A DNA stretch of 64,000 nt from Geothrix sp. 21YS21S-2 (GTDB lineage Bacteria; Acidobacteriota; Holophagae; Holophagales; Holophagaceae), in contig NZ_CP132910.1 in the NCBI RefSeq assembly GCF_030846775.1, positions 3,661,001-3,725,000 on the forward strand, written 5' to 3'. The notes beneath the pieces are model-generated. The model saw only the letters and a list, made by a program, of their open reading frames with translations, did no database searches and was not told the DNA's origin. This document shows positions 1-8,825 of the stretch, piece after piece; position 1 is the first letter of the stretch, and each line of letters begins with the position of its first letter. The position numbers and the translations under genes are program-made.

Positions 1-950
1 GCTTCCAGGTCCTTGACCTTGGCGGCGGCCTCCCAGGCCTCCTCGAGCTGGGCCTGGAGCAGCTGGTGGGATTCCATGAGCTCGGCGTTCTGCTGGTTCT
101 TCTCGGACAGGAGGGCATTGACCTCGTCGAGCTGTTCCACCAGGCGCTTCTGCTCGTCCAGGGCGTCCTGGAGGTCGCCCCTGAGGCCGTCCTCGGCCGC
201 CGTGCGCTCCTGGAGCGAATGGCGAAGCGCCTCGGCCTCGCCCTGGCTGTGCTGGATGTCGTCCAGGTTGCGGGTGACGGCGGCGTTGCGCTGGATGAGC
301 TCCTCGATCTCCCGGGTCTTGCGCTCCAGCTCGTCGTGCTGGGCGGAGAGCTTGAGTTCCAGGTCCTTGACGCGCCACTCCAGGAGCTCGATCTCCCCCT
401 GGTTGCGGATGGGCTTCTCGGGGGCGGGCGGCGGCTCCGCGGCCCAGCCCGGGATGGGGGCGATGGTCCGGGGCGCCGGGGCCGGCTCGGTCTCAAGCTC
501 CGTGCGCAGGCTCTCCAGCCACTCGTCGCCCAGGTCGGCCCCGGCGAGGTCGCCCAGGGGGTTGTCCGGATCGTCCTCCTTCATGGGCACCAGCTCGGCC
601 AGCGCGGGGATGAGGGCGGTGGTGTTGATGGGCTTGTGCAGGTACAGATCGGCCTTGCCCTTGGTGCCGCGGTGCCGGGAATACTCCTCCTCGGACGCCT
701 TGGCGCTGATGAGGGCGATCTTCAGGTCCGCGTGCATGGGGGCCCTGCGGATGGCCGAACACAGGGCGTAGCCCTTGTTCTCGGACGTCTCCACGCACAG
801 GAGGATCCCGCCGTACTGCCCCGACTCCAGGCGCGTGAGCGCCCCCTCCGTGGTGTAGAGGAAGTCGACTTCGAAGGCGGATTCCAACGGGGATTTGTGA
901 TCCTGGATGAATCTCCGATCGCTGTCCACGACGAGGAGACGCTTGCCCAT
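1..950 (-). CDS. FrzS-like pseudo-receiver/coiled-coil protein (3' end outside window)
   Basis: The visible N-terminal 316 residues start at ATG 950 and run off the left edge. Residues 1 to about 120 form a receiver-like domain (opening MGKRLLVVDSD, closing with a conserved KP at KADLYLHKPI). The position that normally carries the phospho-accepting Asp reads LLCVET, so the acceptor is replaced by Cys. From about residue 165 the chain is a long heptad-rich coiled coil (Glu/Leu/Gln/Arg). Pseudo-receiver plus coiled coil is the architecture of Myxococcus FrzS, a polar motility protein that is not phosphorylated, and motifs around the switch region (GYALC, then KP) align with FrzS as I remember it. 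Role in polarity or motility is inferred. Confidence 0.75.
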   Translation of the reverse strand, partial: MGKRLLVVDSDRRFIQDHKSPLESAFEVDFLYTTEGALTRLESGQYGGILLCVETSENKGYALCSAIRRAPMHADLKIALISAKASEEEYSRHRGTKGKADLYLHKPINTTALIPALAELVPMKEDDPDNPLGDLAGADLGDEWLESLRTELETEPAPAPRTIAPIPGWAAEPPPAPEKPIRNQGEIELLEWRVKDLELKLSAQHDELERKTREIEELIQRNAAVTRNLDDIQHSQGEAEALRHSLQERTAAEDGLRGDLQDALDEQKRLVEQLDEVNALLSEKNQQNAELMESHQLLQAQLEEAWEAAAKVKDLE

Positions 951-986
951 ATTCGATCCTTGCAAATGGACTTATACGATAACCCA

Positions 987-1020
987 GAAAAAAAGCTGCC
1001 GGGAAAGAATCCCGGCAGCC
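987..1020 (-). terminator. Rho-independent terminator of htrA
   Basis: On the minus strand a 10-bp perfect stem (GCTGCCGGGA with TCCCGGCAGC, positions 995-1019) is followed by seven to eight T (987-994). It lies directly after the htrA stop codon and before the FrzS-like gene on the same strand, so it separates the two transcripts. Confidence 0.9.
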
Positions 1021-1036
1021 TTTGTGCTTCCGCCGT

Positions 1037-2554
1037 CTAGCGCGGGGGGATGGCGATCGTAAGCGAGGCGCCCCTGGGGGGCCGCACGAGCAGGAGCAGG
1101 GGCTTCTTGCCCCCCGCCTTCTTGACTTCGGCCTGGAAGGCCGGGAGCCCGTCGATGTCCTTGGGACCCACGGCGGTGATGACCAGGCCGGCCTGGAGGC
1201 CCTTTTCCGCGGCTCCCGACCGGGCCGCCACGAAGGTGATGACCACGCCCTTGACGTCGTTGGGGACGCCGAACTGGTGACGGTTGGCGGGGGACAGGGC
1301 CTCGACGGTGAAGCCGTAGGTCTTCTCGAGGTTCATCTGCTTGGGGTTGTCGGGGTCGGTCCTGGGCGCGGAGTCGTCCTCCTCTCCGTCCTGGGCCTCG
1401 CCCTTCTGCAACTCCTTGCGGTCGCCCAGGGTCACCTTGATGTCCTTGAACGCCCCGTCGCGCCACACCGTGACGGTGACGGACTCGCCGGCCCTTCGGC
1501 CCGCGATGGCGGCCACCAGCTGATCGCCGCTGCGGACCTTCTGGCCATCCACGGCGGTGATGACGTCCAGGCGCTGGATGCCGGCCTTGTCCGCGGGCGT
1601 GCCCCGGTCGACGTTGGAGACCACGGCGCCTTCCTTGATGCCCAGGGAGGACTGGAACTCGTTGTCCAGGTTGCGGGTGCCCACGCCCAGGTAGCCGCGG
1701 CTCACGGGCTTGCCGCTCTCCAGGTCCGCGATGACCCGCTTGATCATGTTCACGGGTACCGCGAAGCCGATGTTCTGGCCGTCGGGGCGGATGGCGGTGT
1801 TGATGCCGACGACCTCGCCCCGGAGGTTGAGCAAGGGTCCGCCGGAGTTGCCGCGGTTGATGGCGGCGTCGGTCTGGATGAAGGACTCGAGGCCGGGGCC
1901 CGTGAGCTGGCGGCCCTTGGCCGAGACGATGCCCTGGGTGACGGTGTGCTCGAGGCCCAGGGGGTTGCCGATGGCCACCACCCACTCGCCGATGCGCATG
2001 GCGTCGCTGTCGCCCAGCTTGGCGTAGGGCAGGTGCTTGGCGTCGATCTTGATCAGCGCGATGTCCAGCTCCTTGTCCTTGCCCAGGATCGTGGCCTTGA
2101 AGGTGCGGCCGTCGGCCATCTTCACCTCGATGGTGCTGTCCCCGCCCCGCACGCCGTCGATGACGTGGTTGTTGGTGAGGATCTTGCCGTCGGGGGAGAT
2201 GACCACGCCGCTGCCGCCGGCCTGGACCCGCTGCTCCTCCTCCTGGGGCTTGCGGGTGCCGGGCCGCTGGGGCCCGAAGAACCAGTTGAAGAAGTCGTCG
2301 CCGAAGGGGGACTCGCCCTCGAAGCGGCCCCGGTTCTTGACGAAGCTGGTGTTGGTGATGGCCACCACCGTGGGATTGAGCTTCTCCGCCACGTCCGCGA
2401 TGGGCGGGAGGCGGTCGAGGCCCTTGGCGTCGACGGTGACGGGCTGCTCCTCCTGGGCCCTGGCGACCCAGCGGTAGCTGAGCCCCATGCCCACGGCCAT
2501 GCAGACGCCCGCGAAGGCGGAAAGCATGAAGAGTTGCTTGATCTGACGTTTCAT
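1037..2554 (-). CDS. htrA: HtrA/DegP-family periplasmic serine protease with two PDZ domains
   Basis: A 505-residue envelope protease/chaperone that degrades misfolded periplasmic proteins. An N-terminal membrane segment (about residues 8-27) anchors or exports it. The chymotrypsin-like domain carries the triad His in TNNHVID, Asp in KELDIALI and Ser in RGNSGGPL. Two PDZ domains follow (from about residue 300 and residue 410). The start ATG 2554 is preceded by GAGGGAAT; an upstream in-frame start at 2659 would add 35 residues that do not look like a signal peptide. A sigma-E-like -35 (GGAACTT) lies upstream. Single-gene transcript with its own terminator. Confidence 0.95.
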   Translation of the reverse strand: MKRQIKQLFMLSAFAGVCMAVGMGLSYRWVARAQEEQPVTVDAKGLDRLPPIADVAEKLNPTVVAITNTSFVKNRGRFEGESPFGDDFFNWFFGPQRPGTRKPQEEEQRVQAGGSGVVISPDGKILTNNHVIDGVRGGDSTIEVKMADGRTFKATILGKDKELDIALIKIDAKHLPYAKLGDSDAMRIGEWVVAIGNPLGLEHTVTQGIVSAKGRQLTGPGLESFIQTDAAINRGNSGGPLLNLRGEVVGINTAIRPDGQNIGFAVPVNMIKRVIADLESGKPVSRGYLGVGTRNLDNEFQSSLGIKEGAVVSNVDRGTPADKAGIQRLDVITAVDGQKVRSGDQLVAAIAGRRAGESVTVTVWRDGAFKDIKVTLGDRKELQKGEAQDGEEDDSAPRTDPDNPKQMNLEKTYGFTVEALSPANRHQFGVPNDVKGVVITFVAARSGAAEKGLQAGLVITAVGPKDIDGLPAFQAEVKKAGGKKPLLLLVRPPRGASLTIAIPPR

Positions 2555-2610
2555 AGGTATTCCCTCGTGAGAGTTGCCCGACCCGGGCCAGGTGATGGGT
2601 CTGGTTGCTA

Positions 2611-2636
2611 TATGATGTAAAAGATCAATAAGTTCC
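2611..2636 (-). promoter_or_regulatory. Possible envelope-stress (sigma-E-like) promoter of htrA
   Basis: Minus strand reads GGAACTT (2630-2636), 14 nt, then TCATA (2611-2615), about 57 nt before the htrA start. GGAACTT is the classic sigma-E -35 element; the -10 and the short spacer are imperfect. The assignment leans on htrA being a typical sigma-E target. Confidence 0.3.
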
Positions 2637-2722
2637 GCGTCGTGAACCTCATACGCCATCTAGTATAGACGAGGAAAAAAGGCGCGGGTTTAGCTCCTCG
2701 CCGCCGGGACCCGAGATGGCGC

Positions 2723-2751
2723 TTCCCAGGGGGGCACGTTGCGGATATTCT
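2723..2751 (+). promoter_or_regulatory. Promoter of tRNA-His
   Basis: TTCCCA (2723-2728), a 17-bp spacer, and TATTCT (2746-2751) end 13 nt before the tRNA. Each hexamer matches the housekeeping consensus at four of six positions. Confidence 0.5.
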
Positions 2752-2763
2752 GATAGATCCAAC

Positions 2764-2841
2764 GGCGGATGTAGCTCAGTTGGTTAGAGTACTGGATTGT
2801 GATTCCAGGTGTCGCCGGTTCAAGTCCGGTCATCCGCCCCA
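2764..2841 (+). tRNA. tRNA-His (anticodon GTG)
   Basis: Full cloverleaf: acceptor GCGGATG/CATCCGC (2765-2771/2831-2837), anticodon stem CTGGA/TCCAG around the loop TTGTGAT (anticodon GTG), T arm GCCGG-TTCAAGT-CCGGT, and an encoded CCA (2839-2841). The discriminator base is C73 (2838) and a G precedes position 1 (2764), both hallmarks of histidine tRNA identity (G-1:C73 pair). Confidence 0.97.
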
Positions 2842-2846
2842 GATCG

Positions 2847-2880
2847 AAAGCCCCGTGGAGTCTCCCTCCCCGGGGCTTTT
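2847..2880 (+). terminator. Terminator of tRNA-His
   Basis: AAAGCCCCG (2847-2855) pairs with CGGGGCTTT (2871-2879) followed by a short T run, five bases after the encoded CCA. Confidence 0.85.
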
Positions 2881-3124
2881 CCCCGTCGCGCCGGACCTCC
2901 CCTCCATGCCTGACCGGAGCCTCCCCCTCGAGATTCCGGTGGAGCTGGTGGGCACCCGCGCCATCCGTCCCGCCCCGGAGGGGAACGGATGTGCGGGGGT
3001 GGGACGCCGGATCCCGATTCCGGGACGCCGCGTCCCCGGGTGTTGAATCCAAAAGGTAGGAATAAAGGGGTTTGTTTTTGGCACCCATTTGGCTGACCTG
3101 GACCGGATTCCCCGGAGCAGCGTC

Positions 3125-5503
3125 ATGACAGGTCTTCTCATCGACATCCGCCAGGCGGTCCGGAGCCTTCTCCGCGCTCCGGGCTTCCTGGCCGCCGCGA
3201 CCGGCTGCCTGGCCCTGGGCATCGGCGCGAACCTGGCGGTGATCTCCCACGTGGACCGTCTTCTCCTCAGGCCGCTGCCCTTCCCGGACAGCGGCCGGCT
3301 GGTGGAGGTGGATCCCGCGGACCTCCAGACCGGTGAGACCGGACCCATGACCATGCCCGACTTCCTGGCGCTCCAGGCCGCGGGCCGAGGCTTCAAGGCC
3401 ATGGCGGCCTGCACCGCGCGGACCCGCACCCTGACGGGGCTGGCCGAGCCGATTCGCGTGGACGTGGGGATGGTCACGGCGGGCTTTTTCGACGTCCTGG
3501 GCGTCCGGGCCGCCCTGGGCCGGGTCGTCTTCCGCCCCGACGAGGAGGTGCTGCCCGCCACCGTGGGCGTGCTCCGGCACGATTTCTGGATGGCGCGGTT
3601 CGGCGGCGATCCCGCCGTGCTGGGCCGCACCCTGGACCTGGACGGCAAGGCCGTGCAGGTGGTGGGGGTGCTGCCGAAGGACTTCCGGTTCCACCGCCGG
3701 ATCTCGGACTCCCAGGTGTTCGTGCCGGAGGCGGCCCCCTTCGGAACGCGGAGTCCCGGCATGGGCACCTTCCTGGCGATCGGCAGGCTGAACCCGGGGG
3801 TTCCCCTCGTCCAGGCCCAGGCCCAGGTCCGGGCCGCCGCCGCCGGCATGGAGGCCCGCAGGCAGAATCCCCGGTTCGACCTGCGCGCCTCCAGCCTGCT
3901 GGAGGAGACGGTGAGCAACTACCGTCGCGTGCTGCTCCTCCTGCAGGGGGCGGTGGCGCTGGTGCTGCTCATCACCTGCTTCGACGTCGCCGGGCTCCAA
4001 CTGGTGCGGGACCTGGGCCGGGGGCGGGACCTGGCCATCCGCCAGGCCCTGGGCGCGGGGCGGGGGCGCATGGGGCGCCTCTTCCTGATCGAGAGCCTGA
4101 TGCTCGCCGCCGCGGGCGGCGCGGCGGGGATCGCGCTGAGCTATTTCATCCAGGGCGGGCTCCGCTGGCTGCTGGAGGACCTCCTCCCCATGCCGGCCGC
4201 CTCGGTCTACCCCGCGCTGCTGGCGGCGGCCCTGGGACTGGTCCTGGCCACGGGCCTGGCCCTGGCCTTCCTGTCCTGGTTCATGGCCTGCGGCCCGCGC
4301 CTGGTGGAGGTGCTCCGGGCCGGGTACGGCGCCAGCCACTCCCGCGGCCACTGGCGCGTGCTCAAGGGCCTGGTGGTGGCGGAGGTCGCCCTGTCGGTGA
4401 TGCTGCTCACCGGAGCCGGACTCCTGATCCACAGCCTCGTGAACCTCCAGCGCGTGCATCCCGGCTTCGAGGCGGGACCGGTGCTGACGGTGAACGTCCC
4501 CCTGCCGCCCTCCCGGTACGACCTGCCGGCGCAGCGCGCGTTCCTGGCGCGCCTGGAACCCGCCCTGTCGGCCCTGCCGGGCGTCGGGGGCGCCGGCGTC
4601 AACGACACCCTCCCCTTCGTCAAGGCCACCAACGGAGGCAGCGTCACCGCGGATCCCGGACGGGCCCAGGGCTCGGAGATCTATGTGCGGGTCCACGTCG
4701 TCACCTCGGGCTATTTCAAGGCCATGGGCATCCCCCTCCTCGCGGGAGGAACCTTCCCCCCGGCGGACCCCGGCACCTGCATGATCAGCAGGCGCCTGGC
4801 GGAAAAGCTCTGGCCGGGCCAGGACGCCGTGGGCCGCCCTCTGTATTCCGACGGCATCGCCCCCCAGCGGGTGGCCGGCGTGGTGGCGGATACGGCCGAG
4901 AACCGCCTCGACCGGCCGGAGGACCCGCAGGTCTACCTGCCGGCGGAGTTCCATGAGCTCTTCGGCGGCCCGGTGGTGGCGGTGAAGGTGCAGGGCGACC
5001 CCGCCCGGTACGGCGCCCAGGTGAAGGCCGTCCTCCGGTCCCTGGATCCCGGCCTCGCGCTGCCCGAGCCCCGGCCCCTGCGCGAAGCGCTCAAGGAGAG
5101 CATGGCCGTGCGCACCATGGCGGGCATCCTGTTCACCGCGTTCGGGCTCCTGGCCCTGCTGCTCTCGGGCGTGGGCCTCTACGGGGTCCTGGCGCAGATC
5201 ACCCTCCAGCGGCGGCGGGAGATCGGCATCCGCCTTTCCCTGGGCGCGACCCGCGCCCAGGTGGTGGGGGGCATCCTGGCGGGCGCCGCCGCGATGGTGG
5301 GGCTGGGCCTTGGCCTCGGGATCCTGTTCGGGTGGCAGGCCGGGAGGATCCTGGGGCCGCTGCTCTTCGGCCTGGGCGGGGCGGGTCCGGCCATCCACCT
5401 GGGCGTCCTGGCCATCCTCGTTCCGACGGCGCTCCTGGCCTGCGTCCTGCCGGCGCTGCGCGCCGCCCGGGTGAACCCGTCGGAAGCCCTGCGTCAGGAG
5501 TGA
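3125..5503 (+). CDS. ABC transporter permease, acidobacterial orphan (ADOP) type, copy 1
   Basis: A 792-residue MacB/FtsX-like inner-membrane permease. It opens with a short amphipathic segment and TM1 (about residues 20-45, with the family sequence LALGIGAN), then a periplasmic MacB_PCD domain. Three TMs form the first FtsX core (about 270-390); a second periplasmic domain follows, with a C-terminal FtsX core (about 655-785) ending in ALRAARVNPSEALRQE. The duplicated layout of about 800 residues with no ATPase gene nearby is typical of Acidobacteria. ATG 3125 has GGAG seven nt upstream; an upstream TTG at 3089 is less likely. Substrate unknown; family members are linked to lipoprotein, peptide or drug export. 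Confidence 0.9.
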   Translation: MTGLLIDIRQAVRSLLRAPGFLAAATGCLALGIGANLAVISHVDRLLLRPLPFPDSGRLVEVDPADLQTGETGPMTMPDFLALQAAGRGFKAMAACTARTRTLTGLAEPIRVDVGMVTAGFFDVLGVRAALGRVVFRPDEEVLPATVGVLRHDFWMARFGGDPAVLGRTLDLDGKAVQVVGVLPKDFRFHRRISDSQVFVPEAAPFGTRSPGMGTFLAIGRLNPGVPLVQAQAQVRAAAAGMEARRQNPRFDLRASSLLEETVSNYRRVLLLLQGAVALVLLITCFDVAGLQLVRDLGRGRDLAIRQALGAGRGRMGRLFLIESLMLAAAGGAAGIALSYFIQGGLRWLLEDLLPMPAASVYPALLAAALGLVLATGLALAFLSWFMACGPRLVEVLRAGYGASHSRGHWRVLKGLVVAEVALSVMLLTGAGLLIHSLVNLQRVHPGFEAGPVLTVNVPLPPSRYDLPAQRAFLARLEPALSALPGVGGAGVNDTLPFVKATNGGSVTADPGRAQGSEIYVRVHVVTSGYFKAMGIPLLAGGTFPPADPGTCMISRRLAEKLWPGQDAVGRPLYSDGIAPQRVAGVVADTAENRLDRPEDPQVYLPAEFHELFGGPVVAVKVQGDPARYGAQVKAVLRSLDPGLALPEPRPLREALKESMAVRTMAGILFTAFGLLALLLSGVGLYGVLAQITLQRRREIGIRLSLGATRAQVVGGILAGAAAMVGLGLGLGILFGWQAGRILGPLLFGLGGAGPAIHLGVLAILVPTALLACVLPALRAARVNPSEALRQE

Positions 5504-5504
5504 C

Positions 5505-7841
5505 ATGAACCGGCTCGCCACCAACCTGAGATGGGCCCTCCGCTCCCTGGCGGGCACCCCCGGCTTTACCGCCATGGCCGTGCTCATCCTGGCCCTGGGC
5601 ATCGGCGCCAACGCCGCCATCTTCGGCCTGGTGGACCGGGCCCTGCTGCGGCCCCTGGACTATCCGGGCGCGGAGCGCCTCGTGGCGGTGTGGGAGACCC
5701 ACACCAACGACGGTTCCATCACCTCCGTCTCCCCCGCGGATTTCCTGGATTGGCGGCGCGAGGCCCGGGGCTTCGACGCCCTGGCCGCGGTGTGCAACAC
5801 CTCCGTGAACGTCGCCGGGGGCATCGAGCCGGCGCGGGCCTTCGGTCTGCGGGCCTCCTGGACATTCTTCCGGGTGGTGGGGGTGGCTCCGGCCCTGGGG
5901 CGGGGCTTCCTGCCCGAGGAGGACGCCACGGGGGCCTCCCGGGTGGTGATCCTCTCCCACGGCTTCTGGATGCGGCAGTTCGGCGGGGATCCGGCCGTGG
6001 TGGGCCGCAGCGTCTCCCTGGACGGATCGGACGCGCTGGTGGTGGGGGTGATGCCCCGGGGCTTCCGGTTCGATTTCATGGGGGACCGGCTGGACCTGAT
6101 CCTGCCCGCGGCCTTCAGCGCCGAGGAGACGGAACGGCGCGGGTGGCACTTCCTGGGCGTGGTGGGGCGCCTGGCGCCGGGCATGAAGCTGGCCGGGGCC
6201 CGGTCGGAGATGACACGCGTCGCCGCGGCCCTCGCCGTCGCCCATCCCGCCTCCAACACCCGGCGTTCCGCGCAGGTGGTCCCCCTGCGGGACGAGCTGG
6301 TGCGCGACGCCCGGGGCACGCTCCTCTTCCTCCTGGGCGCCGTGGCCTTCGTGCTGCTGGCGGCCTGCGCCAACCTCCTGAACCTCATGCTGGCCCGCAA
6401 GGCCCGCCGCCAGCGGGACCAGGCCATCCGCACGGCCCTGGGGGCCTCGCCCTGGGACCTGGGCAGCCAGGCCCTCACCGAGAGCGCCCTGCTGGGGCTC
6501 CTGGGGGGCCTCGCGGGGTGGCTGCCGGCCCAGGCCGCCATGTCCGGCCTGGTGCGGCTCCTGGCCCTGCCGGCCCACCTGGACCGCCCCGGCTGGGACT
6601 TCCGCATGGCCGGGTTCATCCTGCTGCTGTCCGTGGCCACCGCCCTCGTGCTGGGCCTGGCCCCCGGGCCCGGCGCCACGGCGCACAACCGCCTCCGGGG
6701 CGTCCTGGTGACGGCCGAGGTGGCCCTCACCACCCTGCTCCTGGTAGGCGCGGGCCTCATGGTGCGCAGCCTCTCCCACCTGCGCACCCTGGACCCCGGT
6801 TTCCAGCCCGACCAGCTCGTCATGGCCACGCTCACCGTGCCGGCCCGCGCATACCCCGCCCTCGAGGACCGCGCCGCCTTCATCCGGCGCCTGCGGGACC
6901 GGGTGGAGGCCATCCCCGGCGTGGCCTCCGCCGCCGCCAGCGATACGCTGCCCTTTGCCGGCTCCACCTGGACCACCTCGTACGACGTGGAGGGCCAGCC
7001 CGCCCAGGAGGGCCGCATCGCCATCGCCCACCACGTCTCCCCCGCCTACTTCCGCACCATGGGCATCCCCCTGCTGCGGGGCCGGGAACTGGAGCAGGGG
7101 GAACGGGACGGCGCCGTGGTGAGCCGGCGCTTCGCCCGCAGGCACTTCGGCGAAGGGGACCCCCTGGGCCGCCGCGTGGCCCTGGAGCGGGGCCAGTGGC
7201 TGCGCGTGGTGGGGGTGGCCGGCGACGTGCGCCACAACGGTCTGGCCCGGGACCCCGAGCCCGAAATCTACCTCCCTCTCACCCTGGGCGGCCCCACGTC
7301 CCAGAGCCTGGGTTCGTTCGCCCTGGTGGCTCGGGGCCCCGCGGCCCTGGCCCCGGCCCTGCGCGGGGCGCTGCGGGAAGTGGACCCGGACCTGCCCCTT
7401 GGCACCGTGCGCGCCATGGCCTCGCTTGTGGACCAGGACCGCCAGGCCACCCGCGCCGGCAGCGTGCTGCTGGGCGCCTTCGCGGCCCTGGCCCTGCTGC
7501 TGGCAGCGGTGGGGATCTACGCGGTCCTGAGCTTCATCACCGGCATGCGCAGGCGGGAGCTGGGCATCCGCATGGCCCTGGGCGCCACGGCCCGCGACAT
7601 CCTGGGCCTGGTGCTGGGCCAGGGCCTGCGTTGGATCGGGGCCGGCATCGCCTGCGGCCTCGCGGGGGCCGTGGCGCTGGGACGGTTCATCCAGTCGCAG
7701 ATCCACGGGGTGCGGGCCGGGGACCCGGCCACGCTAGGCGCCGCGGCCCTCCTGCTGGTCGCGGTGGGGCTCGCGGCGTGCCTGCTGCCGGCGCTTAGGG
7801 CGCTGCGGGTGGATCCCTGGGCGGTGCTGCGGAGCGAGTAG
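5505..7841 (+). CDS. ABC transporter permease, ADOP type, copy 2
   Basis: A 778-residue paralogue of the preceding gene, starting one base after its stop codon, so the two are surely co-transcribed and probably translationally coupled. Same architecture: N-terminal TM with LALGIGANAAIF, periplasmic MacB_PCD domain, FtsX core with many Leu/Ala helices (about residues 265-400), second periplasmic domain, C-terminal FtsX core ending in ALRALRVDPWAVLRSE. No ATP-binding gene adjoins the pair. They may form a heterodimer served by an ATPase elsewhere (inference). Confidence 0.9.
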   Translation: MNRLATNLRWALRSLAGTPGFTAMAVLILALGIGANAAIFGLVDRALLRPLDYPGAERLVAVWETHTNDGSITSVSPADFLDWRREARGFDALAAVCNTSVNVAGGIEPARAFGLRASWTFFRVVGVAPALGRGFLPEEDATGASRVVILSHGFWMRQFGGDPAVVGRSVSLDGSDALVVGVMPRGFRFDFMGDRLDLILPAAFSAEETERRGWHFLGVVGRLAPGMKLAGARSEMTRVAAALAVAHPASNTRRSAQVVPLRDELVRDARGTLLFLLGAVAFVLLAACANLLNLMLARKARRQRDQAIRTALGASPWDLGSQALTESALLGLLGGLAGWLPAQAAMSGLVRLLALPAHLDRPGWDFRMAGFILLLSVATALVLGLAPGPGATAHNRLRGVLVTAEVALTTLLLVGAGLMVRSLSHLRTLDPGFQPDQLVMATLTVPARAYPALEDRAAFIRRLRDRVEAIPGVASAAASDTLPFAGSTWTTSYDVEGQPAQEGRIAIAHHVSPAYFRTMGIPLLRGRELEQGERDGAVVSRRFARRHFGEGDPLGRRVALERGQWLRVVGVAGDVRHNGLARDPEPEIYLPLTLGGPTSQSLGSFALVARGPAALAPALRGALREVDPDLPLGTVRAMASLVDQDRQATRAGSVLLGAFAALALLLAAVGIYAVLSFITGMRRRELGIRMALGATARDILGLVLGQGLRWIGAGIACGLAGAVALGRFIQSQIHGVRAGDPATLGAAALLLVAVGLAACLLPALRALRVDPWAVLRSE

Positions 7842-8028
7842 CCTCGGGTCCGGATTGGGATCGTTGCGCCATGAATGGCCTCCTCGCGACCCGGCCAGAG
7901 AGGGTTTCGGCCCCTCCCGCCCTGGGAACCATCCCACGCGGTTCCTGAAGGTGCCTGCCAACGTCTTCCCCTTCGTCACCGGCATGGCGTAGCGTTGCGA
8001 ACCCGTGGGGAGGGCCGGCCACCGCAGC

Positions 8029-8769
8029 CTAGGAGGGCCTGGCCCCGTGCCTCCTACCCACCTTGCGCGCCGGCACCCCGCTCCAGATCTCCCCGGCGCC
8101 CACCCGGGTCCCCTTGGACAGCACCGACCCCGCCGCGAGGACCGCTCCGTCGCCGATGACGCAGCCCGGGAAGATGACGGCCATGAGGCCCACCGTGACG
8201 TTCCGTCCGATGACCACCGGCGCGGCGTAGAGGCGGCCCCGTTCGGCCACGTGGGCCACCAGGGTGACGTCCCCGCCGATGACGGTGTCGTCGCCGATGG
8301 TGATGAGGTTCTGGTCGGCCACCACGGCGGTGTTGATCTGCACCCGGGCCCCGATCCTCATGCCCATGAGGCTGTGGTACGCGGGGAGGAAGGGCGTGAG
8401 CCGAACCCAGTTCACGAAGGAGAAGCGCAGGAAGAGGGTCAGGGCGTTGTAGCTCGCCCAGCGCCACCCCTCCCAGGACACGTACGTGAAGGTGCCCACG
8501 GGGGTGCCCTGGGCGAAGGTGACCCAGCGCGCGATGGGCAGCAGGACCATGAGGGTGATGCCGAAGACGAAGTAGGCCGCCCCCAGGGCGATGCCCAGGG
8601 CCAGCACGTGGAGGTTGCCGGCGAGCGGTAGGCCCTGGGCCCACACCACCAGCTTGATGGCGGGGAAGGCCGCCAGGCCCAGCACGATGGCCGCCTCGGC
8701 GAACAGCGCCAGGGAGAGAAGGAACTGCAGCGGAGTCAGGATCCTGCGCTTCCAGACCTGCTCTGCCAT
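8029..8769 (-). CDS. Membrane-anchored hexapeptide-repeat acyltransferase
   Basis: 246 residues. The N-terminal half has two strong hydrophobic segments (about residues 12-37 and 50-80). From about residue 130 to 235 the chain has left-handed beta-helix hexapeptide repeats, for example INTAVVADQNLITIGDDTVI and VIFPGCVIGDGAVLAAGSVL, ending in a GVPARKVG motif common to trimeric acetyltransferases. Similar domains form the C-terminus of Pls/PosA-type non-ribosomal peptide synthetases. Acyl donor and acceptor are unknown. It stands alone, convergent with the permease operon. Confidence 0.75.
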   Translation of the reverse strand: MAEQVWKRRILTPLQFLLSLALFAEAAIVLGLAAFPAIKLVVWAQGLPLAGNLHVLALGIALGAAYFVFGITLMVLLPIARWVTFAQGTPVGTFTYVSWEGWRWASYNALTLFLRFSFVNWVRLTPFLPAYHSLMGMRIGARVQINTAVVADQNLITIGDDTVIGGDVTLVAHVAERGRLYAAPVVIGRNVTVGLMAVIFPGCVIGDGAVLAAGSVLSKGTRVGAGEIWSGVPARKVGRRHGARPS

Positions 8770-8825
8770 GGGGACTCCGGGGGTTGGATGTATCGTGCCA
8801 TCCCCGGGGCCGCCCTGTCAGCCGC

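Noticed and set aside
2690-5620. Minus-strand open frame of 976 codons across the tRNA and first permease
   Set aside because: It crosses a tRNA gene and is a shadow of the permease.
7842-8028. Gene between the permeases and the acyltransferase
   Set aside because: Only short, motif-free frames; one GGAACC/GGTTCC dyad, too weak to name.
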